Below are positions 1 to 5,791 of a DNA stretch of 7,115 nt, piece by piece. Positions within the stretch are counted from its first letter, which is position 1; every line of letters begins with the position of its first letter. Location: the NCBI GenBank assembly GCA_021787505.1, contig JAJYLU010000088.1, positions 1 through 7,115 on the forward strand, written 5' to 3'. The position numbers and the translations under genes were made by a program. The notes beneath the pieces were generated by a model. That model did not search any database. It was not told where the DNA came from and worked only from the letters and a program-made list of their open reading frames with translations. Origin of the DNA: Nitrospirota bacterium (GTDB taxonomy: Bacteria > Nitrospirota > Thermodesulfovibrionia > Thermodesulfovibrionales > UBA6898).

Positions 1-160
1 CAATTGACCTCGAAGTCACTCAAAGAAAACCGTGTCTTTATCACATTACTTCACGATCCGCGCCAGAAAGTCCTTGTCAACCGTGCCGTTTCTATGGTAA
101 AAAAACGCGTCGGACCTGATCGTCTATGGCGCGGTAAAATATATCATTCAGTTCTTCGGA
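1..160. other. Left edge without a recognisable gene
   Basis: All six frames were read. The frame of the phosphoesterase is open back to base 4 but resembles nothing familiar and lacks an upstream SD. A TGA at 5-7 could be the stop of a gene lying left of the window. No convincing promoter was found: TTGTCA at 74-79 has only 13 bases to TATGGT at 93-98. The phosphoesterase promoter therefore probably lies outside the window or is weak. Confidence 0.4.
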
Positions 161-168
161 TAGGAGGT
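161..168 (+). promoter_or_regulatory. Shine-Dalgarno of the phosphoesterase
   Basis: TAGGAGGT, one base from the ideal anti-16S complement, ends 3 bases before ATG 172. It decides the start against the longer open frame that runs back to base 4. Confidence 0.8.
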
Positions 169-171
169 CGC

Positions 172-651
172 ATGCTCATAGGAATCATTTCTGACACTCA
201 CGACAACATGCCCCAGATACAAAAGGCGGTAGATCTCTTCAACGGAAGAAAGGTCGAACACGTCATCCATGCAGGCGATTTCACGTCGCCTTTCACGTTC
301 CGGATACTGAATGACCTTGCCGCCGGGTTCACCGGCATTTTCGGGAACAATGACGGCGACAAGCTCCTCCTCAACAAGATGTCCGGAGGAAGGGTCTTTG
401 CCCAGCCGCATACTTTTGAATTGGCCGGGAAAAAGATCGTCGTCATCCATGAGCACCATATCGCCGAGGCATTAGCGGACAGCTGCCATTATGACCTTGT
501 GATATACGGCCACACCCATAAACCGGTCATAAAAAAAATGAAAGAGACCCTGCTCCTCAACCCGGGCGAGGCGGGAAGCTGGCTCTATGGAAAATCGACG
601 GTGGCGATAGTTGACCTGAAAGACATGACGGCCGAGATCATAAGTCTGTGA
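172..651 (+). CDS. YfcE/MJ0936-type metallophosphoesterase (159 aa)
   Basis: Small cytoplasmic calcineurin-like phosphodiesterase expected to bind two divalent metals and hydrolyse phosphodiesters; the natural substrate of this family is generally unknown. Metal-site motifs appear in family order: DTH (residues 8-10), GD (35-36), GNND (58-61), IHEH (92-95) and GHTH (113-116), followed by NPGE (130-133) where relatives usually have NPGS. The central motif is HEH rather than the commoner HGH, but both histidines are kept. Its 159 residues fit the single-domain family. The frame is open back to base 4, but ATG 172 follows a near-perfect SD (161-168) and begins exactly at the conserved first strand (LIGIISDTH), so the upstream part is excluded. 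The stop lies 24 bases from the stop of the convergent beta-CASP gene, with no hairpin terminator seen between them. Family assignment is secure; biological role is not. Confidence 0.93.
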   Translation: MLIGIISDTHDNMPQIQKAVDLFNGRKVEHVIHAGDFTSPFTFRILNDLAAGFTGIFGNNDGDKLLLNKMSGGRVFAQPHTFELAGKKIVVIHEHHIAEALADSCHYDLVIYGHTHKPVIKKMKETLLLNPGEAGSWLYGKSTVAIVDLKDMTAEIISL

Positions 652-675
652 CAGCCGGCCCTGCCTTCTCTTCTC

Positions 676-2055
676 TCAAATCTCGAATTCGTCTCCCCTC
701 GCCGGCACGTGCGTTTTGTAGCCGAAGCGTTCCTTTATAACCGCCTGAAAATCGAATGCCGCCTTTTCTTCGCCGTGCACGATAAAGATCTCCGGCGAGT
801 TCTTGAAGCGTGATATCCAGTCGATCAGTTCGGATTGGTCTGCGTGAGCGGAGAACCCTCCAAGAGTATGGATAGCCGCCCTGACCGCAATATTTTCGCC
901 CAGCACCTCAACAGCCTTGGCGCCGTCGACAATCTCGCGGCCGAGCGTACCCTGTGCCTGGTATCCGACGAAGACGATGCTGCATTCCCTCCTCCAGAGA
1001 TTATGTTTGAGATGGTGGCGTATCCTTCCTCCTTCGCACATCCCTGAGCTGGCGATGATGATTGCCTCCTTTTTTATCTTATTGAGGGCCATGGAATCTT
1101 CCGTGCTCCTGGTGAAGTGTATCCTCATTGCATCAGTGCTTTCCGTGCTGAAGAGACGCCTCGCCTCCTCATCGAAATATTCCTTGTGGGCCTCATAGAC
1201 CCTCGTAATACCCTGCGCAAGCGGACTATCGATATACACGTTGATCCTGAACAGCCGGTCTTCTCTCACCAGCTTGTTCATGATGAAGAGCAGGTCCTGG
1301 GTCCTGCCGAGGGCAAAGGACGGGATGATAACGTTGCCGCCTCTTCTGAAAGTACTCCGTATGACATTGACCAGCTCGTCGATCGACTCTTTCATCCCCT
1401 TATGGTTCCTGTTGCCGTAAGTCGATTCAATCGTAAGATAGTCCGTCTCCTCGACAAATACGGGATCGTCGACGATGGGGTTGTCCTTTTTCCCTATGTC
1501 GCCCGAAAAGACGATCTTCCTCTCTCGGGAATCGTCGCGGCACCAGAGCTCGAGGGTGGACGATCCGAGGATGTGGCCGGCGTTCACGAACCGGTACCTC
1601 ACGGTTTCGCACAGGGTTTCTATTTTCCCGTAAAGCTTCCTCTCGATAAGGGGAAGCACCTTGTCGACGTCCCTGCTGATATATAAAGGCTCCTTGAGCG
1701 GCAGACCCGACCGCAGGGCCTTTTTGTTATGCCATTCCGTGTCGTACTCCTGGATATGGGCGGAATCGTAAAGAATGAGTTCCGCGATGTCCGCGGCGGC
1801 GGACGTCGTAATGATCCTCCCCCTGAAGCCGTCTTTGACCAGCTTCGGAACCAGACCTACGTGGTCGAGATGGGAGTGGGTAAGGAAGAGACAGTCTATT
1901 TCCGCCGGCGTGAAATCGAAATCCCTCTTGTTCGCCTCTTCCGCATCAGGTCCCTGGTGCATGCCGCAGTCGACCAGTATCTTCTCTTTTTCGCCGACCA
2001 CATGAAAACAGGACCCTGTTACCGTCCTCGCTGCCCCCAAAAATCGTATCTTCAT
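676..2055 (-). CDS. Beta-CASP metallo-beta-lactamase-fold RNase-like protein (459 aa)
   Basis: Zinc-dependent nuclease-like protein of the CPSF73/Ysh1-related bacterial beta-CASP group, probably cytoplasmic and acting on RNA (family inference). All catalytic motifs are visible: motif 2 HSHLDH (residues 60-65), motif 3 H161 in AGHILGS, motif 4 D186 in FSGDIG, beta-CASP motif A at E210 in ESTYGNR, motif B around H347/H348 after SSGMCEGGR (336-344), and motif C H404 in GFSAHAD (400-406). The RNA-specificity segment GYQAQGTLGR (364-373) and a C-terminal VHGEE (426-430) are also typical. Length is normal and there is no N-terminal KH domain or C-terminal extension of RNase J type. ATG 2053-2055 has an AGGGTGA SD just upstream and starts at the conserved KIRFLGAARTVTGSC. 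It has its own promoter (2114-2143) and is insulated from the porin gene by a terminator. The precise RNA target cannot be inferred. Confidence 0.94.
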   Translation of the reverse strand: MKIRFLGAARTVTGSCFHVVGEKEKILVDCGMHQGPDAEEANKRDFDFTPAEIDCLFLTHSHLDHVGLVPKLVKDGFRGRIITTSAAADIAELILYDSAHIQEYDTEWHNKKALRSGLPLKEPLYISRDVDKVLPLIERKLYGKIETLCETVRYRFVNAGHILGSSTLELWCRDDSRERKIVFSGDIGKKDNPIVDDPVFVEETDYLTIESTYGNRNHKGMKESIDELVNVIRSTFRRGGNVIIPSFALGRTQDLLFIMNKLVREDRLFRINVYIDSPLAQGITRVYEAHKEYFDEEARRLFSTESTDAMRIHFTRSTEDSMALNKIKKEAIIIASSGMCEGGRIRHHLKHNLWRRECSIVFVGYQAQGTLGREIVDGAKAVEVLGENIAVRAAIHTLGGFSAHADQSELIDWISRFKNSPEIFIVHGEEKAAFDFQAVIKERFGYKTHVPARGDEFEI

Positions 2056-2113
2056 ATCGTCACCCTGTCTATTCGTTTCAGCCCCGCTTTCACAGCGCAG
2101 GATATCGCATCAG

Positions 2114-2143
2114 AGTATTCCTTTTCGGAGTATCTTCTGTCAA
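2114..2143 (-). promoter_or_regulatory. Sigma70-like promoter of the beta-CASP gene
   Basis: On the minus strand a perfect -35 TTGACA (2143-2138) is followed after 18 bases by AATACT (2119-2114), a 4/6 match to the -10 consensus. Transcription would begin near 2107, giving a leader of about 50 nt. It lies just past the porin terminator, which fits independent transcription. Confidence 0.6.
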
Positions 2144-2163
2144 GAAAAACAGCTGACGGAGAT

Positions 2164-2190
2164 AAAAAAACCCGCCGGTAATCCGGCGGG
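2164..2190 (-). terminator. Rho-independent terminator of the porin gene
   Basis: An 8-bp perfect G+C-rich stem (2171-2178 with 2183-2190, CCCGCCGG/CCGGCGGG) with a 4-base loop is followed in the minus direction by seven T (2170-2164). It begins 27 bases after the porin stop. On the plus strand the stem is followed by five T, so it may work in both directions and also block antisense reading from the beta-CASP side. Confidence 0.9.
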
Positions 2191-2217
2191 TTTTTCGTTT
2201 TCTCGAACAAAAAATTC

Positions 2218-3624
2218 TTACAGCCTGTACTGAAGTTGCAGCCTGAAGAAAGTCGCGTTGTCGGCCTGGTCAGAGTAATAGCTCCCGGGGATGAAATACT
2301 CCAGCTGGGCCATGGCGTCCAGGTCCTTCGAAAACGCGTGGGTCAGGATTGCAGTAGGCAGGTGTCCCCTTTTCTTCCCAGTTCCGAACATCGCCGAAGT
2401 GATTCCGGATTTTTCGGGCGCCCACAGGTACTGATAAGCGAGAAGCAGCGCAGTCTGAGGACTGAAATTCAGTTTTACGCTGGCCTTCAGAATTTCCATG
2501 TTCGTCCAGTACCCCGGGATCCCTGCTCCTCCGTAAGCGGCTGTTTCGTTCAGAAGAGGATATATGATAAGCTCGTTCCAGTTAGGGTTCCGTGAAAAGA
2601 GCGGGTCGAATGTCTCATTTTTGTCCGTTGTGCCCTTGTCGTCTCCGGACATATAGACGTACCTCAGGTCCCATTCCGGCTTGAGACCGACATTCTCATA
2701 CTTCCGTCCGACAAATACATATCCGCCGTTGCCTGTTCTGTCCTGCCAGATTCCGCCGCCGTTGTAGTCTCCGAACTGGGTAGCGAACTCACCCCCGACT
2801 TTCCAGCCGCCGTTGAAGGCCACAACCGCCCTTGCGCCCAGGGTGTTCAGGTTGAGTTTGGTAGTTGATCCGAAAGACTGCTCAATCTTGTATATATAGT
2901 AAGGCTCCAAAGTCACATTGTCCGTAACTTTGCTTCTTCCGTAAAGAACAAAGGCCTGCTCACGCGACGCGGTCAGTACCTTCTTGTTGTCCACGTACAA
3001 GCCGCCGGTCACAGCCGGATGCCAGGAAGGCATAAACACATCGGTCCTCGGGTCATCGATATAAACGAAATCAACACTGTTTTCCTTGTTGATCTTCCAT
3101 CTCAGTTTGGCGGCGTTAAAATAGAAAGTCCTGGACCCGTCCGCAGGTGTTCCGTCCATGAGCAGGAAGCCCTCGCCATAGGTATCGGGGCCGAGGAAAT
3201 CCTGACGCCCGATCCGCACATCGACAGGAAGCCCGAAAACATCCTTCGCGTCGAAATAGAGGTTGTCCATTATAAGTTCGTCGGGATCATATCTGTCGGG
3301 ATCAGGTCTGTCATTACCCGCTTTGTACGCGGTGAAGGGACCGTCAAAATACTTCATCTCGTTCACGAGCCTGGCGTAAATGCCAATTTGGGGGCTGAAG
3401 TCAGCCCTCGCCCAGAGTTGGGTCCTGAGGCGAAAGAAGTTCCTGTCCGGAAAACCGCCGGTCGCTAAATTGCCTGTGTCGAGGCTCACCACATCGTCCC
3501 AGATCTCCTGGCGCAGCCTGAAGGCAGCGCCGTACTTTAACGTTGTCTCCGCATGCGCGACAGACACGTAAAGAATAGCCGTCAAGAATACAACACTTAC
3601 TGTTGCTAAAGACTTTCTCAGCAT
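2218..3624 (-). CDS. Alginate-export-family outer-membrane porin (468 aa precursor)
   Basis: Predicted outer-membrane beta-barrel of the alginate-export (AlgE-like) family. Such proteins in anaerobes and environmental bacteria act as porins of mostly unknown substrate, and alginate itself should not be assumed. Residues 1-25 form a signal peptide with KSL, a hydrophobic core and cleavage after AHA, leaving about 443 mature residues. The family signature is visible as RIGRQDF (137-143) followed by SRTFYFNAAKL (164-174). The rest alternates polar and hydrophobic residues with Gly/Asn/Asp turns, as in a barrel. It ends in ...QLQYRL, so the last residue is Leu rather than the usual Phe/Trp of the BAM signal, though aromatics lie close by. 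A GTG at 3684 would add 20 residues before the signal peptide; ATG 3624 is preferred because of its strong SD and the normal signal-peptide start. It is transcribed from 3760-3789 and ends at a strong terminator. Confidence 0.85.
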   Translation of the reverse strand: MLRKSLATVSVVFLTAILYVSVAHAETTLKYGAAFRLRQEIWDDVVSLDTGNLATGGFPDRNFFRLRTQLWARADFSPQIGIYARLVNEMKYFDGPFTAYKAGNDRPDPDRYDPDELIMDNLYFDAKDVFGLPVDVRIGRQDFLGPDTYGEGFLLMDGTPADGSRTFYFNAAKLRWKINKENSVDFVYIDDPRTDVFMPSWHPAVTGGLYVDNKKVLTASREQAFVLYGRSKVTDNVTLEPYYIYKIEQSFGSTTKLNLNTLGARAVVAFNGGWKVGGEFATQFGDYNGGGIWQDRTGNGGYVFVGRKYENVGLKPEWDLRYVYMSGDDKGTTDKNETFDPLFSRNPNWNELIIYPLLNETAAYGGAGIPGYWTNMEILKASVKLNFSPQTALLLAYQYLWAPEKSGITSAMFGTGKKRGHLPTAILTHAFSKDLDAMAQLEYFIPGSYYSDQADNATFFRLQLQYRL

Positions 3625-3630
3625 ACTCTC

Positions 3631-3640
3631 CTCCTCCTTA
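3631..3640 (-). promoter_or_regulatory. Shine-Dalgarno of the porin
   Basis: TAAGGAGGAG on the minus strand, six bases before ATG 3624. It supports the shorter start that places the signal peptide at the N terminus. Confidence 0.85.
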
Positions 3641-3753
3641 AAGATGATTTTATCGAAAAACATCTCTCTTGCGCCGATTGGCACCTCTGCAACTAACCGG
3701 GGTCCTCCTAAATACCCAACACACCCGGAAAATTCCGCCCTTGCAGTACGTCA
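3641..3753 (-). other. Porin mRNA 5' leader
   Basis: About 130 nt separate the predicted transcription start (near 3753) from the porin ATG. In the minus sense a CCGGTT/AATCGG stem (3700-3695 with 3679-3674) encloses a 15-base loop, and an AGGAGG just before it has no start codon at a useful distance. I recognise no known riboswitch class. The long leader could still carry post-transcriptional control, as is common for porins. Confidence 0.35.
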
Positions 3754-3759
3754 GCAGAA

Positions 3760-3789
3760 ATAATAAGCGTAGGGCAAAGGTATTGTCAA
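3760..3789 (-). promoter_or_regulatory. Sigma70-like promoter of the porin
   Basis: On the minus strand, perfect -35 TTGACA (3789-3784), an 18-base spacer and TATTAT (3765-3760), a 5/6 match to TATAAT. Predicted start is near 3753. The -35 lies 76 bases from the -35 of the divergent promoter at 3866, so the intervening DNA may hold shared operator sites. It contains the loose pair CTCCG (3792-3796) and CGGAG (3841-3845). Confidence 0.65.
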
Positions 3790-3865
3790 GACTCCGGGAA
3801 TCATTCATTATTTTGCCGTATCGGGACATTAGCAATCTCTCGGAGCAACAAGCCTAATAAAAATC

Positions 3866-3895
3866 TTGACATGCCAATTTCGGCCGGTATATAGT
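3866..3895 (+). promoter_or_regulatory. Strong sigma70-like promoter of the small RNA/leader unit
   Basis: Perfect -35 TTGACA (3866-3871), with TATATA (3888-3893, spacer 16) or TATAGT (3890-3895, spacer 18) as -10. Predicted transcription start is about 3900-3903, that is, at or next to the ATG at 3902. It is one of the best promoters in the window and drives the structured unit that ends at 4047. Confidence 0.7.
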
Positions 3896-3901
3896 TGATA
3901 C

Positions 3902-3988
3902 ATGCTGATGAGAAATCTGTTTATCGCAGTGAAGTTCTTCAGGACCGCCTGGCATCTTGATGCCGTGGCCGACGGGGGATTCTGTTAG
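3902..3988 (+). CDS. Possible leaderless 28-aa small protein or leader peptide
   Basis: ATG 3902 (or in-frame ATG 3908) opens 28 codons ending in TAG at 3986-3988. The peptide begins MLMRNLFIAVKFF, continues through RTAWHLDAVAD and ends GGFC. Its first two-thirds could form a cationic amphipathic helix. There is no SD, and a TGA lies just two codons upstream, but the predicted transcription start coincides with the ATG, so translation would have to be leaderless. Codon third positions are mostly G or C, as in neighbouring genes. The last codons overlap the segment complementary to the terminator, as in a leader-peptide attenuator, but there is no run of a single regulatory amino acid. I do not recognise the peptide, and chance is a real alternative. 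Confidence 0.3.
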   Translation: MLMRNLFIAVKFFRTAWHLDAVADGGFC

Positions 3989-4017
3989 CGATTAGCAGAT
4001 AGAAAGAAGAACTCAGA

Positions 4018-4047
4018 GGCCACGGGACAACCCCCGTGGCCTTTTTT
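4018..4047 (+). terminator. Strong Rho-independent terminator upstream of the methyltransferase
   Basis: A perfect 9-bp stem (GGCCACGGG 4018-4026 with CCCGTGGCC 4033-4041) with a 6-base loop is followed by six T, then A and four more T. It closes the transcript from the 3866 promoter before the next gene, so the methyltransferase at 4076 is read only by readthrough, by antitermination or from an unseen promoter. Confidence 0.9.
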
Positions 4048-4075
4048 ATTTTGAGAATAAAGGAACCGTACGACC

Positions 4076-4783
4076 ATGAAGAAAGCACGTCTGGACATAG
4101 ACCGGGTTGCCTTCATAGGAAGGACCTATGACGAATATATGCGAATCTTCGCTCTGGAGGAGTCCCTGCTGAAGCAGTGCCCGGTGCTTGACTGCCCGGC
4201 CGGCGCGGCCTCGTTCGCTGCCGAGGCAGGCAGGTACGGCTCCGATGTCGTTGCGTGCGACATCCTGTATGACCTTCCTCCGGACGAGTTGGTCGCGAAG
4301 GGAGAAAGAGATATCAGGCTCATTTACGACAAGATCGGCGAAGTCCCGCATCTGTATGTTTGGGATTATTACAAAAACCGGGACGACCTGATCTCCATGA
4401 GAAAAAAGGCCCTGGCGCTGTTCGCTGAAGATCTGAAAAGAGGTATTGCCCAAGGGCGCTATGTAAAAGCGTCGCTTCCCAGGTTGCCGTTTGCGGACAA
4501 TACTTTCTCGCTCGTCCTCTCGGCCCACTTCCTCTTCCTTTACGGTGACATGCTGGACCCCGACTTCCACAAGGCCTGTCTGATGGAGCTGATGAGGGTC
4601 TCATCCGGAGAGGTGCGAATATTTCCGCTCTCGGGACTGGATCTGAGGCCTTACCGCCATCTTGACGAGATACTTTTCTTCCTCGATTCGGAAGGCGTGG
4701 ACGCTGAGATTGTGAAGGTGCCTTTCGAATTCCAGCGCGGGGCGAACAGGATGATGAGACTGAGACGAAGATCGACACATTAA
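4076..4783 (+). CDS. Atypical class I SAM-dependent methyltransferase (235 aa)
   Basis: Predicted Rossmann-fold methyltransferase with unknown substrate. Motif I is VLDCPAGAAS (residues 37-46), with Pro-Ala-Gly replacing the usual GxGxG loop; D62 in VACDILYD is the acidic residue expected to hold the ribose. Late motifs are LPFADNTFSLVLSAHFLFLY (137-156) and a C-terminal FEFQRGANRMMRL. The N terminus (LDIDRVAFIGRTYDEY) and the insert with WDYYKNRDDL (96-105) look like family-specific conserved blocks, consistent with an uncharacterised but widespread group. The start follows an AAAGGA (4059-4064) 11 bases upstream, a moderate SD. It lies just beyond a terminator, hinting at attenuation. The stop region overlaps the promoter of the next gene. 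Confidence 0.8.
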   Translation: MKKARLDIDRVAFIGRTYDEYMRIFALEESLLKQCPVLDCPAGAASFAAEAGRYGSDVVACDILYDLPPDELVAKGERDIRLIYDKIGEVPHLYVWDYYKNRDDLISMRKKALALFAEDLKRGIAQGRYVKASLPRLPFADNTFSLVLSAHFLFLYGDMLDPDFHKACLMELMRVSSGEVRIFPLSGLDLRPYRHLDEILFFLDSEGVDAEIVKVPFEFQRGANRMMRLRRRSTH

Positions 4784-4801
4784 GTAAGGAGGGGATATAC
4801 T
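4772..4801 (+). promoter_or_regulatory. Sigma70-like promoter of the secreted MBL gene
   Basis: -35 TCGACA (4772-4777, 5/6), an 18-base spacer and -10 TATACT (4796-4801, 5/6), overlapping the methyltransferase stop codon. Predicted start is near 4808, leaving a leader of about 43 nt. The downstream genes can therefore be expressed independently of the methyltransferase. Confidence 0.55.
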
Positions 4802-4834
4802 CTTTTCGAAATTTATCTAACCGCTCATAAGGGC

Positions 4835-4843
4835 AAAGGAGGG
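4835..4843 (+). promoter_or_regulatory. Shine-Dalgarno of the secreted MBL hydrolase
   Basis: AAAGGAGGG ends 7 bases before ATG 4851. An in-frame TTG at 4845 would sit only one base after it, so the ATG is chosen. Confidence 0.75.
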
Positions 4844-4850
4844 CTTGAAG

Positions 4851-5780
4851 ATGAAGTCGATTCATGAAAAAGTTACTCGTACAATCCTGGTATTGATAGT
4901 GATCTGTCTTTTCTTATACGGGCCGGCAGGCCATGCATGGGCCGCAGACAGGCTGACAAAAATTGCCGAAAACGTCTACGCCTATGTCGGTACGAAAAAG
5001 GCGTCACCCTTGAACAGCTTCGGCGCAAATGCAGGCATTATCATCGGAAGAGACGGCATCGCAGTCGTGGACACACTCATCTCGGCAAAAGAGGCAGATC
5101 GTTTCATCAAGGACATCCGGAGCGTCTCGGACAAGCCGATCAAGTATGTGATCAATACCCATTCGCACCTCGACCATACGTTTGGAAATTCGGAGTTCAG
5201 CAAACTGGGCGCCGTGATCGTCTCGCAGACGATCGACAAAAAGGACATGCTGGCAAACGGTGAGGCAAATCTGAAGAAAGCGGCCGCGTATGGCCTAACG
5301 GATAAAGACATGGAAGGCACACGCCTGAGTTATCCTTCCCTTACCTTCAGCGAAAAGATGGAGATAGACCTGGGTGACCAGGTCATCGAGCTGATCTATC
5401 CGGGGCCTTCGCATACCAACGGCAGCATCATGGTCTATCTTCCCGACAAGAAAGTCCTGTTTACGGGCGATATCCTCTTCACGAATTATCACCCGAATAT
5501 CGCAAGCGGAGACATCGTAAGCTGGCTTAAAGCCCTTGATGCAGTTGCCGCGATCGATCCGGCGAAGATTGTCCCGGGTCACGGCCCGCTTTCCGGGAGG
5601 AAGGATGTCGGGGAAATGAAAGACTATCTTATCGCCTTTGACAAAAAGGCAAGAGAGTTGGCGGCTGTTTCCCGAGACGCCCAATACATCGCGTCCGAAA
5701 TAAAGAAGGCGCTACCGGCTCGAGAAGAGCTGGATTTTCTGATCCTCTCTAACGTGCAGCAGAAATATTTAAAGAAATAG
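4851..5780 (+). CDS. Exported metallo-beta-lactamase-fold hydrolase (309 aa precursor)
   Basis: Periplasmic or secreted zinc hydrolase of the MBL superfamily, resembling the SoxH/quinoprotein-relay-associated group rather than true B1 lactamases. Residues about 11-23 form a hydrophobic core and AWA (29-31) is a likely signal-peptidase site. Metal ligands are HTHSHLDH with HSHLDH at 104-109, H188 in GPSHTNGS, D207 in FTGDILF and H244 in VPGHGP. The Asp at motif 4, where B1 enzymes have Cys, argues for a thioesterase- or SoxH-like or other hydrolase activity rather than a beta-lactamase; the substrate is unknown. The C-terminal part (from about 255) is a helical tail ending in Lys-Lys. It has its own promoter and a strong SD, and precedes the second methyltransferase by 11 bases, so the two are probably co-transcribed. 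Confidence 0.9.
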   Translation: MKSIHEKVTRTILVLIVICLFLYGPAGHAWAADRLTKIAENVYAYVGTKKASPLNSFGANAGIIIGRDGIAVVDTLISAKEADRFIKDIRSVSDKPIKYVINTHSHLDHTFGNSEFSKLGAVIVSQTIDKKDMLANGEANLKKAAAYGLTDKDMEGTRLSYPSLTFSEKMEIDLGDQVIELIYPGPSHTNGSIMVYLPDKKVLFTGDILFTNYHPNIASGDIVSWLKALDAVAAIDPAKIVPGHGPLSGRKDVGEMKDYLIAFDKKARELAAVSRDAQYIASEIKKALPAREELDFLILSNVQQKYLKK

Positions 5781-5791
5781 AAGGAAAGCAT

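Larger units (their letters stand above)
3901..4047 (+). ncRNA. Structured ~145-nt transcript: small RNA or attenuator leader, class not recognised
   Basis: The stretch runs from a strong promoter to a strong terminator. Hand folding gives a closing helix of 8 bp (3933-3940 with 4006-4013), a hairpin GGCAT-CTTG-ATGCC (3951-3964) with a CUUG-type tetraloop, and a 7-bp hairpin with one G-U pair (3981-3987 with 3993-3999). The terminator follows four bases after the closing helix. Segment 3963-3970 is complementary to the 5' terminator arm (4018-4025), and 3972-3978 to the 3' arm (4031-4037), so folds that prevent termination are possible. The next gene is the methyltransferase 28 bases beyond the T-run. 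It could be an attenuator or riboswitch-like leader for that gene, or a free small RNA. I could match it to no known riboswitch. The pairings were found by eye; no energies were computed. Confidence 0.5.

Noticed and set aside
4..171. N-terminal extension of the phosphoesterase from a TTG at 4
   Set aside because: No SD before it, unfamiliar residues, and a near-perfect SD plus the conserved fold start at 172.
652..675. Possible shared terminator between the convergent phosphoesterase and beta-CASP genes
   Set aside because: No stem of useful length or T-run on either strand.
1117..1686. Plus-strand open frame of 189 codons, and another at 1729-2181
   Set aside because: Both are antisense shadows of the beta-CASP gene, which has every family motif on the minus strand.
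3641..3710. AGAGGTGC in the porin leader resembles part of the lysine riboswitch
   Set aside because: The leader is far too short for that riboswitch and the other conserved junction elements are missing.
3905..3917. CTGATGAGAAA resembles the CUGAUGA and GAAA core of a hammerhead ribozyme
   Set aside because: The two core boxes touch with no stem II between them and no matching stem III or cleavage triplet is seen, so it is a chance match.
3945..3954. CCGCCTGGCA resembles the 3' conserved box of the ZTP (pfl) riboswitch
   Set aside because: One G is missing from the box and the 5' conserved half with its GGGA and pseudoknot elements is absent.
4046..4865. Minus-strand open frames opposite the first methyltransferase
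   Set aside because: No SD, no recognisable protein features, and they lie fully opposite a well-supported gene and terminator.
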